Shown here in pieces: positions 17,579 through 26,415 of a stretch of 64,000 bases of DNA. The notes under the pieces were generated by a model, which searched no databases, had not been told where the DNA came from, and was given only the letters and a program-made list of their open reading frames with translations. Positions within the stretch are counted from its first letter, which is position 1. The number at the start of each line of letters is the position of its first letter. Made by a program: the position numbers and the translations under genes. This DNA is from Lewinellaceae bacterium (lineage in GTDB: Bacteria > Bacteroidota > Bacteroidia > Chitinophagales > Saprospiraceae): the NCBI GenBank assembly GCA_020636325.1, contig JACJYC010000023.1:1-64000 (forward strand), read 5' to 3'.

Positions 17579-20500
17579 GTGGAAACGCTTCAACAACTTC
17601 TCGATCGATACCGCGCCGATCAACGGGTACAGGAACTGGCCTCCAGGAACAGGAAAAGAACGCTGGTCCGGGGTGTAAAAGGCTCCCAGGATTGCTTTCT
17701 CCTGGCCGGCGCCCAACTTGCCCGCCCGGGGTGCCACCTTTTTGTCGCCGGCGACAAGGAGGAAGCGGCCTACCTCCAGAATACCCTTGCAGGCCTGCTG
17801 CAGGATCAGCACGTGGGCTTTTTTCCGGACTCCTTCAAACGCCCGCTGTACTTCGAAGCCCTCGACAGCAACAATACCCTCCAACGCACCGAAACGGTCA
17901 ACCAACTGAGCCATGCCGAAGACAACGGCGCCGTAGTGGTCACCTATCCGGAAGCCCTTTTTGAAAAGGTCGTAGCCCCCGATATCCTGGAAAAAAGCCG
18001 CCTGGAAATCGCCGTCGGCGAATTGCTGGACGTGGATTCCATCGTGGAGATCCTGGTGGAATACGGATTTTCGCGTGAGGAATTTGTTTACGAACCGGGC
18101 CAGTTTTCCATCCGGGGCGGCATTGTCGACATCTATTCCTACGGCAATGAATACCCCTACCGCATCGAACTGTTCGACCTGGATGTGGAAAGCATCCGGA
18201 CCTTCGACCCCCTGACCCAGCTGTCGGTCCGCAACATCAGCAAGGTCTCCATTGTACCCAATATCAATACCCGGTTCCGGCAGGACCAGAAGGTGTCCCT
18301 CTTCCAGGTATTGCCCGTGGAAACGCTGATCTGGATACGCGACTTCCAGCTTCTGCTCGACCGGATCCAGAAATGCTTCGACCGGGCCGGCCAGTTTGCC
18401 GAAAACCTGGGAAGCCTCCCGGAGGAAGAATTGTCCGGCATTTTCAACGACCGCGCATTCATCCGGCCCCATGAAGTGATGGAGGATATCGGCGACCGGC
18501 CGCTGGTGCTTTTCAGCGATACGGGCCTGCCTTTCACACCGGATAAAAAACTGGAATTTTCGGCCCGGCCCCAGCCGAGTTTCAATAAACAGTTCTCCCT
18601 GCTGCTCGATCACCTCAACGATAACGGCAAAAAAGGGATCGACAACTTTATCTTTACCGACAACCCCAAACAACTGGAGCGCTTCCAGGCCATTTTTCGC
18701 GACCTGGGCGCCAAAGCCAATTACAACCCCGTCCTGAAGGCCATCCACCAGGGCTTCATCGACGAAGACCTGAAAGTGGCCTGCTATACCGACCACCAGA
18801 TCTTCGAACGCTTCCACCGGTACAAGCTCCGCCAGGGCTTCACCAAGGACCAGGCCGTCAACCTCAGGATGCTGCGCGAACTGGAACCCGGCGATTTTGT
18901 CGTGCACATCGACCACGGGATCGGACGCTTTTCGGGCCTCCAGAAAATGGACATCAACGGCCATATTCAGGAATCCGTCCGGATCATCTACCAAAACAAC
19001 GATATCCTCTACGTCAGCGTCAACTCGCTGCACAAGATCTCCAAATACACCGGCAAGGACGGCCAGCCGCCCAGGCTCAGCAAACTGGGCTCCGACGCCT
19101 GGGCCAACCTCAAACGCCGCACCAAATCCAAGGTCAAGGACATCGCCGGCGAGCTCATCAAGCTCTACGCCAAACGAAAGGCCAGCCCCGGCCACGCCTT
19201 TCCGCCCGACGGCTACCTGCAGAACGAACTGGAGGCCAGCTTCATCTACGAAGATACCCCCGACCAGCTCAAGGCCACCCAGGAGGTGAAAGAGGATATG
19301 ATGAAGGCCTACCCCATGGACCGGCTCATCTGCGGCGACGTAGGCTTCGGCAAGACCGAGGTAGCCATAAGGGCAGCCTTCAAGTCCGTAGCCGACGGCA
19401 AGCAAGTGGCCGTGCTGGTACCGACCACCATCCTGGCCCTCCAGCATAACCGCACGTTCTCGGAGCGGCTCGGCGAATTCGGCATCAAAATCGACTACGT
19501 CAACCGGTTCCGGACCGCCGCGGAACGCCGGCAGATCTTCAAAGATCTCAAGGAAGGCAAGATCGAGATCGTCATCGGTACCCACGGCCTGCTCAACCAG
19601 GAGGTCGGCTTCAAGGACCTCGGCCTGCTCATCATCGACGAAGAGCAGAAATTCGGCGTGGCCGCCAAGGAAAAACTCCGCAACCTGAAAGTGAACGTCG
19701 ATACCCTGACCCTCACCGCTACCCCCATACCGCGCACCCTCCAGTTCAGCCTGATGGCCGCCCGCGACCTGTCGATCATCCGCACGCCGCCGCCCAACCG
19801 CCAGCCGATCCATACCGAAGTGCGCATCTTCAGCGAGGAAGTGATCCGGGAAGCCATTTATTACGAGATCAACCGCGGCGGACAGGTTTTCTTCGTCCAC
19901 AATCGCGTGAAAACCCTGCCCGACGTGATGGCCCTCGTTCAACGGCTCTGCCCCGATGTGAACATCGCCATGGCCCACGGGCAAATGGATCCCAAAAAAC
20001 TGGAAGAAACCCTGATCGACTACATCGACCGCCGCTTTGAGGTCCTGATCTGCACCAATATCATCGAGACCGGGCTGGACATCCCCAACGCCAATACCAT
20101 GATCATCATGGACGCCAATAACTTCGGCCTGAGCGACCTGCACCAGCTGCGCGGCCGGGTAGGGCGATCCAACAAGCGGGCCTTCTGCTACCTCTTTGCG
20201 CCGCCCTTGTCGGTACTGACCCCCGAAGCCCGCAAACGGCTCAAGACCATCGAGGAGTTCTCCGACCTGGGCAGCGGCTTCGACATCGCCATGCGCGACC
20301 TCGATATCCGGGGCGCCGGCAACCTGCTGGGCGCCGAACAAAGCGGCTTCATCACCGATATCGGCTACGAAACCTACCAGAAGATCCTGGAAGAAGCCAT
20401 CCAGGAACTCAAGGAAAACGAGTTCAAGGACGTCTTCGAAGAAGAACTGTCCAAACAGCAGGTCTTTGTGCGCGATGTGCAGATCGATACCGACGCCGAA

Positions 20501-20935
20501 ATGCTCATCCCCGAAGATTTCGTGGAAAATATCCAGGAACGCCTCCGGCTCTATACCCAACTCGACGAACTGGAGAACGAGGAAGCCCTGTCCGCTTTCG
20601 AGACGGGCCTGCGCGACCGGTTCGGGCGGATCCCGCGGCAGGTCAACGAACTGTTCGAAGGATTGCGCCTGCGCTGGGTGTGCAAGCAGCTGGGCTTCGA
20701 ACGCGTCCTGCTCAAAGGCGGCAAATTGCGCTGTTATTTTGTGCTGAACCCGCAGTCCAAGTATTACGAAAGTCCGGTATTCAAAAAGATCTTCCAATAC
20801 GTGGGCCAGCACGGCAAAAACCGGGGTTTGAGCCTCAAACAGTCCGCCCAGCACCTGATCATGGTCAAGGACGATGTCCGGGATATCCGGGAAGCCAGCG
20901 CATTGCTGAAAAAGATCGAAGCGGAACTGGAATAG
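17579..20935 (+). CDS. mfd: transcription-repair coupling factor Mfd
   Basis: 1118 residues, the normal size. It has a UvrB-homology N-terminus, the RNA-polymerase-interacting domain (around residues 430-500, 'LEPGDFVVHIDHGIGRFSGL'), a RecG-like translocase with Walker A GFGKT around residues 588-593, DEEQ at 687-690 and 'LTATPIPRTL', a second RecA domain ('GRVGRSNKRAFCYL') and a C-terminal TRCF domain. It removes stalled RNA polymerase at lesions and recruits UvrA. The start is GTG. A -7 promoter box lies immediately before the start codon. Confidence 0.97.
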   Translation: METLQQLLDRYRADQRVQELASRNRKRTLVRGVKGSQDCFLLAGAQLARPGCHLFVAGDKEEAAYLQNTLAGLLQDQHVGFFPDSFKRPLYFEALDSNNTLQRTETVNQLSHAEDNGAVVVTYPEALFEKVVAPDILEKSRLEIAVGELLDVDSIVEILVEYGFSREEFVYEPGQFSIRGGIVDIYSYGNEYPYRIELFDLDVESIRTFDPLTQLSVRNISKVSIVPNINTRFRQDQKVSLFQVLPVETLIWIRDFQLLLDRIQKCFDRAGQFAENLGSLPEEELSGIFNDRAFIRPHEVMEDIGDRPLVLFSDTGLPFTPDKKLEFSARPQPSFNKQFSLLLDHLNDNGKKGIDNFIFTDNPKQLERFQAIFRDLGAKANYNPVLKAIHQGFIDEDLKVACYTDHQIFERFHRYKLRQGFTKDQAVNLRMLRELEPGDFVVHIDHGIGRFSGLQKMDINGHIQESVRIIYQNNDILYVSVNSLHKISKYTGKDGQPPRLSKLGSDAWANLKRRTKSKVKDIAGELIKLYAKRKASPGHAFPPDGYLQNELEASFIYEDTPDQLKATQEVKEDMMKAYPMDRLICGDVGFGKTEVAIRAAFKSVADGKQVAVLVPTTILALQHNRTFSERLGEFGIKIDYVNRFRTAAERRQIFKDLKEGKIEIVIGTHGLLNQEVGFKDLGLLIIDEEQKFGVAAKEKLRNLKVNVDTLTLTATPIPRTLQFSLMAARDLSIIRTPPPNRQPIHTEVRIFSEEVIREAIYYEINRGGQVFFVHNRVKTLPDVMALVQRLCPDVNIAMAHGQMDPKKLEETLIDYIDRRFEVLICTNIIETGLDIPNANTMIIMDANNFGLSDLHQLRGRVGRSNKRAFCYLFAPPLSVLTPEARKRLKTIEEFSDLGSGFDIAMRDLDIRGAGNLLGAEQSGFITDIGYETYQKILEEAIQELKENEFKDVFEEELSKQQVFVRDVQIDTDAEMLIPEDFVENIQERLRLYTQLDELENEEALSAFETGLRDRFGRIPRQVNELFEGLRLRWVCKQLGFERVLLKGGKLRCYFVLNPQSKYYESPVFKKIFQYVGQHGKNRGLSLKQSAQHLIMVKDDVRDIREASALLKKIEAELE

Positions 20936-21025
20936 CGCTGTCGGAGCAGCAGCCGATTATTCGTTCCGGATCGGCAAAAATTGCGTATCATTGTAGCTAA
21001 AATTCCCGGATAAAATTTCCGTTCC

Positions 21026-21736
21026 ATGAACGAAAACCTGTATTGCCCAAACTGCAACAGCCTGATCCCGGCCGCTGACATCAACATCGCCAGCCTGGTG
21101 GCCAAATGCAACAATTGCAATTCCGTTTTTTCCTTTGACCGGCAGGCGTCCGCGGTACCGGAGCGTTCCTACAAGCGGGCCGAAGTGATGCTGCCCCGCG
21201 GCTTTGAAGCGTTCAGCACCCTGTCGGCGCTGGATGTCGAGATCAGTTGGCGGCAAACCTCCGGCGGAATGGGCTTCCTCCTGTTTTTCACCTTGTTCTG
21301 GAATTTCATCGTTTTTATCTTCGTCTTCATCGGCCTGGCGTCCGGCGAGTACCAGATGCTGCTGTTCATCAGCATTCACCTCCTGATCGGCGTTTCGTTG
21401 TTGTACTATGTCATCGCCACCTTTGTCAACAAGACCTATATCCAGGTGTCGCGCCGCCAGCTCAGCATCGTGCACAGCCCCCTGAAACTGCCTTTTTACA
21501 AGAATAAGAGTATCTTCTCCAACGAGCTCGACCAGCTCTTCGTCCAGCGATACGTGGCCAGCACCACCAACGGGCAACCCAATCACGCCTTCGCCCTGCA
21601 GGCCCGCCTGAAGAACGGCCGCGAGATCCGGCTGATCAAAGGCCTTAAGCACCCCGACCAGGCGGCATACCTGGAACAGCAAATTGAGAAATTCCTCACG
21701 ATCGAGGACCGGCCGATGGAAGGAGAATATAACTAG
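21026..21736 (+). CDS. zinc-ribbon membrane protein of unknown function
   Basis: 236 residues. The N-terminus has two CxxC pairs (C7/C10 and C28/C31) typical of a zinc ribbon. Two strongly hydrophobic segments (about residues 85-110 and 112-135) follow, and then a soluble, basic, beta-rich C-terminal domain of about 95 residues. I do not recognise a named family. It is separated from mfd by 90 bp on the same strand and could be cotranscribed. Confidence 0.75.
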   Translation: MNENLYCPNCNSLIPAADINIASLVAKCNNCNSVFSFDRQASAVPERSYKRAEVMLPRGFEAFSTLSALDVEISWRQTSGGMGFLLFFTLFWNFIVFIFVFIGLASGEYQMLLFISIHLLIGVSLLYYVIATFVNKTYIQVSRRQLSIVHSPLKLPFYKNKSIFSNELDQLFVQRYVASTTNGQPNHAFALQARLKNGREIRLIKGLKHPDQAAYLEQQIEKFLTIEDRPMEGEYN

Positions 21737-21738
21737 TA

Positions 21739-21760
21739 GCGACGTAAGATTTTACGTCGC
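21739..21760. repeat. 22-bp hairpin with a diverged half-copy after it
   Basis: GCGACGTAA-GATT-TTACGTCGC forms a perfect 9-bp stem directly after the zinc-ribbon gene. The half-unit AAGATTTTACGCCGC follows at 21761-21775. There is no T-run, so it is a weak terminator candidate and could instead be a copy of a dispersed palindromic repeat. Confidence 0.6.
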
Positions 21761-21832
21761 AAGATTTTACGCCGCAACGGTTTTCACTTCAACAATCACC
21801 AATCATGTAATCAACGATCATCAATCCACCAA

Positions 21833-21964
21833 ATGCAATTGATAAACCCCTGGGTGTATATCCTCCTGGTTGCTTTTGCCTTATTGGGGATAGCTACCCG
21901 TCTTGGTTTAGCAATAGGTGGGGTGGTCCATGAAATGAAATGGAGTGTTCGGAAAAATAAATAA
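21833..21964 (+). CDS. possible small single-span membrane protein (43 aa)
   Basis: The frame from the ATG at 21833 encodes one hydrophobic helix (about residues 7-31, 'WVYILLVAFALLGIA' onwards) followed by a short basic tail (WSVRKNK). The composition is typical of small membrane proteins, but no homologue is recognised and there is no promoter evidence. It lies in an otherwise empty gap between the zinc-ribbon gene and the heptamer array. Confidence 0.4.
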   Translation: MQLINPWVYILLVAFALLGIATRLGLAIGGVVHEMKWSVRKNK

Positions 21965-22035
21965 GGATCGGAATTGCCTTACTGCTCCCTTTCCCGGACT
22001 TCACGCTATAGGCAGGCCCTCGCCTTTGCCCAAAC

Positions 22036-22098
22036 CACTGACCACTGACAACTGACCACTGACAACTGACAACTGACAACTGACAACTGATCACTGAC
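22036..22098. repeat. heptanucleotide tandem array, nine units of (C/A)ACTGAC
   Basis: Nine consecutive 7-mers, CACTGAC or AACTGAC with one final-base variant, end just 5 nt beyond the stop codon of the minus-strand TPR gene. The unit (CTGACAA in another phase) is nearly the same as CTGCCAA in the array downstream of hutH, so the two belong to one repeat family. Confidence 0.93.
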
Positions 22099-22103
22099 AC
22101 CAG

Positions 22104-23492
22104 TTACCGCGCAGCAATCAAATTGGCCACATCCGGATCAACCGTCAGGGCGGGGACCAGCGAGAACAGCACCCCGTGCGCCTCGTAATCCTCCAGGAGG
22201 GCTTCACCCAGCCAATACAGGGCTTCCTGGCGGCGCCCCAGGCGGAGGAGGCAGGCGGCCTGGCTGTAGATGAGTTCGGCGCCCAGATCGAAGGTAATGG
22301 CCTCTTCGGAGCATTTGAGGGCTTCTTCGAACTGGCCGGTATCGAGCAGGAAGGTGATATAGCGCAACCAGAGGTCCTTTTCTTCGGGCGCGATCTCCAG
22401 GGAAGCCTTGAAATAGAAAGCGGCGCCGGTGAGGTCGCCCGTTTGTTCCAGGGCTTCGGCCATGCCGAGGTAGTATTCCTCGCGGCCGTCCTCGATATGG
22501 ATGGCTTTCTGGTAGCAGCGGATGGCGCTTTTCCAGTTGCCTTTTTCCGCCCAGCATTGGCCCAGGCAGAAATGGGCCTCATCGTCCATCGGGTCGATAT
22601 GAATGGCCTTGACAAAGTATTCCTTGGCTTCTTCGTATTTGCCCAGGTGCTGGAAGCATTGCCCGATGCGGAGCAGGGTTTCGCCTTCCGGGTCGAACTG
22701 CTCCTGCATTTCCAGGTACAGCCTGAGGGCCTTGCCGTATTGCTGAAGCTCGAAACAGAGCTCGGCGCAATCGCGGTAGGCAAACTCGAACTGGTCGTTG
22801 ATGGAAAAGGCGAACTCGTAGGCTTCTATGGCTTCGTCGTAGTTGCCCAGGCAGGCATGCGCATGCGCCAGGTTATACCACGCCAGGTAGGCATATGGGT
22901 AATCTTCCAGCAGGGTCTCGTGGAAGCGGACGCTTTCTTCGTATTGTTTCGACAGCTCGGTGGCCAGCCACATCTTTTCGAGGGCTTCCTCGTTTTCCGG
23001 CCACAGGTCCAGGGCAGCCCGCAGAGAGATGAACATCCGCTCGTAGGCCTCTTCCTGTTCGAACAGGACGGCTTCTACCAGGAGGATGTCGCTGAGGTCG
23101 TGCCCTTCTGCGCCGGCTTTGCAGGCGTCCAGGATGGCCAGGGCCGTATCCGTCTGGTCGAGGTAGATGAACGCCTCTGCCCGCAGGAGCTCGATCTCCA
23201 GCTCACCCGGCGAAAAATTGGCGGCATGCTCAAGGACATTGAGCGCCTCGTGTTCGCGGTGGGTCTCGATCAGGAGGTTGGCCTGACGGAGGTAAAAATC
23301 GACGGAGAAACTGTAGTGCTGAATGGCACGGCCGGCAACTTCGAGTGCCTTTTCGGGAAGACCTTCCGATTCGTAGTAGTCAATGAGTTGCTGATAGGCC
23401 TTTTCATCCAGAAAAACGGCCAATCCTTGTTTGGATATGTTCTCGTACTCCGCAACGAGGTTGTTCAAAGCGTCGTCACGGTTTTTGTTCAT
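22104..23492 (-). CDS. tetratricopeptide-repeat protein
   Basis: About 462 residues, with the start taken at MNKNRDD; an ATG three codons upstream at 23501 is equally possible. No signal peptide is present. The protein is built from about 11-12 TPR units with canonical W-x-x-L-G-x-x-Y/A-x-x-A-x-x-x-F patterns ('LAWYNLAHAHACLGNYDEAIEAYEFA', 'AHFCLGQCWAEKGNWKSAIRCYQKA'). It is probably a cytoplasmic protein-interaction scaffold. The frame ends at the heptamer array. Confidence 0.9.
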   Translation of the reverse strand: MNKNRDDALNNLVAEYENISKQGLAVFLDEKAYQQLIDYYESEGLPEKALEVAGRAIQHYSFSVDFYLRQANLLIETHREHEALNVLEHAANFSPGELEIELLRAEAFIYLDQTDTALAILDACKAGAEGHDLSDILLVEAVLFEQEEAYERMFISLRAALDLWPENEEALEKMWLATELSKQYEESVRFHETLLEDYPYAYLAWYNLAHAHACLGNYDEAIEAYEFAFSINDQFEFAYRDCAELCFELQQYGKALRLYLEMQEQFDPEGETLLRIGQCFQHLGKYEEAKEYFVKAIHIDPMDDEAHFCLGQCWAEKGNWKSAIRCYQKAIHIEDGREEYYLGMAEALEQTGDLTGAAFYFKASLEIAPEEKDLWLRYITFLLDTGQFEEALKCSEEAITFDLGAELIYSQAACLLRLGRRQEALYWLGEALLEDYEAHGVLFSLVPALTVDPDVANLIAAR

Positions 23493-23595
23493 AGGACGCA
23501 TAGCTCAATTTTAAGGCGCCTGGGCATTTTACGCTCGTGGAAACAATCTAATCATTTACCGGAATGCCGGTTTGTCAGTAAAGGTACATTAAAAG

Positions 23596-23603
23596 CAAAA
23601 ATA
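23596..23603 (-). promoter_or_regulatory. putative -7 box (TATTTTTG) for the TPR gene
   Basis: On the minus strand TATTTTTG matches TAnnTTTG, about 100 nt before the ATG. The next TTTG upstream is 25 nt away, longer than the normal spacer, so support is modest. Confidence 0.35.
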
Positions 23604-23715
23604 ACTCAACTTATTTTTTGCTTTTGACCAAAAAAGGGCCTCTACCCGCTTGTTTGTACGATAAATGACCTAGAAAGTTTTCTTTTCGCTTAAAAAATTA
23701 AGCTTTTTTGTCATG

Positions 23716-24192
23716 TCAATTATTTTTGAACCCATTGCGGTTGTTTCGGCGCAGCTGGCCGGCGCGTTCCAGGATCATTCTTTTGAACTCCAGATCGGCC
23801 TTGTGGTACAGGATGAGCTTGCGGCCCGGCAACACATCGAGCAGCTTCCCGGCGTACTCGCGTTTCAGGGTCAACAGTTCTTCCTCCATCTTCAGCCGGT
23901 TGTTCAGCGCTTCTTCGGCTTCGGCGTCCGTCAGGTCGTCGATCCGGCGGGTGAGCCTGTATTTTTTCCGGACGGCGGCCTCCTTGTTCTCAAATTCGCG
24001 CATCACGGGCCAGAACCGCTCGGATTCAGACGGCGTGAGCTTCATCTGGTCCGTTATAAACGCTATCCGTTGGGCGCGCACCCGTTCCATGATGGGGCCC
24101 TGGGATTCGGCGGGTTCGGGATCGTCAAAAAACTGGGCCTGCGCGAGGGTAGCGCCGAACAGGCAGACCAGCATGATCATCCATTTTTTCAT
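23716..24192 (-). CDS. periplasmic Spy/CpxP-like protein
   Basis: 158 residues with a signal peptide ending at AQAQ. The mature part is highly charged and helical, with 'ITDQMKLTPSESERFWPVMREFENK', a pattern shared with the LTxxQ-type Spy/CpxP chaperone-like proteins often encoded beside ECF sigma factors in Bacteroidota. It is the last gene of the sigma/anti-sigma cassette, 20 nt after the upstream gene. It may act as a stress chaperone or accessory sensor in the periplasm. Confidence 0.7.
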   Translation of the reverse strand: MKKWMIMLVCLFGATLAQAQFFDDPEPAESQGPIMERVRAQRIAFITDQMKLTPSESERFWPVMREFENKEAAVRKKYRLTRRIDDLTDAEAEEALNNRLKMEEELLTLKREYAGKLLDVLPGRKLILYHKADLEFKRMILERAGQLRRNNRNGFKNN

Positions 24193-24212
24193 AGTACGGT
24201 GGTAATTTAAAA

Positions 24213-24710
24213 TCAGAACAAAATTTGTTCGAGGGTAGCATCGTCCACGTCTTCGAGGTATTCGTCCAGCAGCTGGTCCAATTCGCTGTCCAGGGTGTCT
24301 GTCCTGCCTGCTCCGGCCGGGTCGGCGATCTCTTCCGGCCGCGAAGCCACCAGCATGGACAAGTCGAAATCCTCGATATTGTTCAGGATGTATTGTTCCG
24401 CTTCCTGTGGGGTGAGGGCGCCCAAATCAAACGCCGCTGATTCCCGCGGCCGGTTCAGCCAGATCAGGGCCGCTGCCGCCAGCACGAGGGCCGCCGCAAT
24501 GCCCGATTTATAGGGCAGGCGCCATAACCGCCGCATGGGGCGGACAACAGTTTCTTTCTTCGGGCTGTCTTTCAACCTGGACCAGACCTGATCGCTCAAG
24601 CCCTCAAAGTAGCCCTCCGGCGTTGTCAGGCCGTCGCCCTTCGCTTTCAGGTCCCGGAGCCGGGGAGAAAGTCCGGAGAGTTCATCCAGTATTTCTTTTC
24701 GATTATCCAT
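24213..24710 (-). CDS. putative anti-sigma factor-like membrane protein
   Basis: 165 residues. The N-terminal about 70 residues are cytoplasmic, with 'LTTPEGYFEGL' close to the start, one transmembrane helix follows (about residues 71-87), and the tail is acidic and periplasmic. The size, topology and position 4 nt after an ECF sigma gene support an anti-sigma role. No zinc-binding HxxxCxxC motif is present, so this is inferred from context. The D/E-rich tail is unusual. Confidence 0.65.
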   Translation of the reverse strand: MDNRKEILDELSGLSPRLRDLKAKGDGLTTPEGYFEGLSDQVWSRLKDSPKKETVVRPMRRLWRLPYKSGIAAALVLAAAALIWLNRPRESAAFDLGALTPQEAEQYILNNIEDFDLSMLVASRPEEIADPAGAGRTDTLDSELDQLLDEYLEDVDDATLEQILF

Positions 24711-24714
24711 ATCG

Positions 24715-25284
24715 CTAACGGATCTGTTCGTTCTTAAAAAACTGCTCGATCTTTTTGACCGCGTGGTGGTACGACGCCTTCAGCGCGCCGACCGAAGTGC
24801 CCAGCATATCGGACATTTCCTGGTAGCCCATGTCTTCAAAATAGCGCAGGGTGAAGACCTCGCGCTGCTTGTCGGGCAGGCCGGTCAGGGCCCGGTGCAA
24901 CAAGGCCTGCGCCTCATCGCCGTTGAAATAACTGTCCGCCCTGAGCCGGTTGGCCGCCGCCAGCTGGTCTTCCCCGTCGATGGAGGCGGCCATTTTGCGC
25001 TTTTTCCGCTCCAGGAACGTGAACGCCTCATTCGAAGCGATGCGGTACAGCCAGGTGTACAGCCCCGATTTGCCTTCAAACCGGTCGATGGCCCTGAACG
25101 CCTTGATCAGGCAGTTCTGCAACACGTCATTGGCGTCCTCATGGTCGATCACCAGCCGCCGGATATGCCGGTACAGCCGTTCCTGGTACTTGGCCATCAG
25201 CAGCCGGAACCCCTGCTCCTGTTGCGCGGATTGGTTCAACAACGCTATGATCTGATCATCCGATATTTCCCGGTTCAGCGTCAA
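24715..25284 (-). CDS. RNA polymerase ECF-type sigma factor
   Basis: Sigma-70 region 2 ('YQERLYRHIRRLVIDHEDANDVLQNCLIKAF' pattern, with the RIASN segment) and region 4 ('LPDKQREVFTLRYFEDMGYQEMSDML', a helix-turn-helix) are both intact. The frame stays open to 25344, but no ATG exists in its first part; TTG codons at 25284, 25287 or 25344 are the candidates and the inner one best matches normal family length. It heads a three-gene operon with an anti-sigma-like protein and a Spy-like protein, which suggests an envelope-stress regulon. Confidence 0.9.
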   Translation of the reverse strand: MTLNREISDDQIIALLNQSAQQEQGFRLLMAKYQERLYRHIRRLVIDHEDANDVLQNCLIKAFRAIDRFEGKSGLYTWLYRIASNEAFTFLERKKRKMAASIDGEDQLAAANRLRADSYFNGDEAQALLHRALTGLPDKQREVFTLRYFEDMGYQEMSDMLGTSVGALKASYHHAVKKIEQFFKNEQIR

Positions 25285-25415
25285 CAAGCAGTGGATTTTG
25301 ATGAATTGGACGGAAAAAGCGGGCAAAGGTTTAAACGGCGGCAAAAAATATCCGGTATTTTTTGCCCCATCTTTCGTAAAAATAATTCTTACCGGCCGGA
25401 CTATATCGATTTTTG

Positions 25416-25423
25416 TAGCTTTG
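25416..25423 (+). promoter_or_regulatory. putative -7 box (TAGCTTTG) of metF
   Basis: TAGCTTTG fits TAnnTTTG and lies 25 nt before the metF ATG, giving a short leader. No clear TTTG is found 19-21 nt upstream. Confidence 0.45.
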
Positions 25424-25448
25424 CGGCCTAAAAAGCCGATACTTTCAC

Positions 25449-26405
25449 ATGAAAGTGACCGAATATTTTGAAAAGGCCAAAGGCCGTACGCTGGTCTCCT
25501 TTGAGGTGCTGCCCCCGCTGAAAGGCGGCAGCATGAAAGCCATTTTCGATACCCTCGACCCGCTGATGGAGTTCAAGCCGCCTTTTATCGACGTCACCTA
25601 CCACCGGGAAGAGTTCGTGTACAATATGCGGCCCAGCGGATATTACGAAAAGACCGCCATCCGCAAACGCCCCGGCACGGTCGGCATCTGCGCCGCCATC
25701 ATGCACCGGTACGGCGTAGACGCGGTACCCCACCTCATCTGCGGCGGGTTTACCCGGGAGGATACCGAAAACGCGCTCATCGACCTCAATTTCCTGAACA
25801 TCAACAACGTGCTGGCCCTGCGGGGCGACGCCCGCAAATTCGAAGGCAAATTCATCCCGGAAGAAGGCGGCCACGAATACGCCCTCGAACTGGTCCGCCA
25901 GATTGCCGACATGAACCGGGGCAAATACCTCGACGACAATATCGAGAACGGCGAAAAGACGGATTTTTGCATCGGGATCGCCGGCTACCCGGAAAAGCAC
26001 TTCGAAGCGCCGAATATGGAAACCGACCTGGCCCATACCAAGGCCAAGATCGCGGCCGGCGCCAATTATATCGTCACCCAGATGTTCTTCAACACCCAGG
26101 CCTATTTCGACTACGTCGACCTTTGCCGCAAGGAAGGCATCGACGTGCCCATCGTGCCGGGCCTGAAGCCCATTACCAAAGCGTACCAGCTCTCCTCCAT
26201 TCCCCGCAACTTTTTTGTCGATATTCCCACCGAACTGGTCAGGGAAATGTCGGCTGCCAAGACCGATGCCGCCAAAAAGCAGGTGGGCGTTGAATGGTGC
26301 ATTGCCCAGTCCAAAGCCCTGAAGGCAGCGGGTGTGCCTTGCATTCACTATTATATGATGGGAGACGCCGAGTCGGCGAGGAAGATTGCGGAAGCTATTT
26401 TCTGA
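25449..26405 (+). CDS. metF: methylenetetrahydrofolate reductase
   Basis: 318 residues, close to the usual 290-320, soluble. It opens with 'FSFEVLPPLKGG'-type sequence (VSFEVLPP), where the family glutamate sits, and shows the TIM-barrel landmarks 'ALRGDARK', 'YPEKHFEAPN' and 'QMFFNTQAYF'. It uses FAD and NAD(P)H to make 5-methyltetrahydrofolate for methionine synthesis. It is monocistronic and ends 10 bp from the convergent apaG. Confidence 0.95.
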   Translation: MKVTEYFEKAKGRTLVSFEVLPPLKGGSMKAIFDTLDPLMEFKPPFIDVTYHREEFVYNMRPSGYYEKTAIRKRPGTVGICAAIMHRYGVDAVPHLICGGFTREDTENALIDLNFLNINNVLALRGDARKFEGKFIPEEGGHEYALELVRQIADMNRGKYLDDNIENGEKTDFCIGIAGYPEKHFEAPNMETDLAHTKAKIAAGANYIVTQMFFNTQAYFDYVDLCRKEGIDVPIVPGLKPITKAYQLSSIPRNFFVDIPTELVREMSAAKTDAAKKQVGVEWCIAQSKALKAAGVPCIHYYMMGDAESARKIAEAIF

Positions 26406-26415
26406 CGGCGCCGGG

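Noticed and set aside
17546..20854. 1102-codon open frame on the minus strand opposite mfd
   Set aside because: It lies fully antisense to an intact Mfd, has a composition typical of the reverse of GC-rich coding DNA, and shows no domain.
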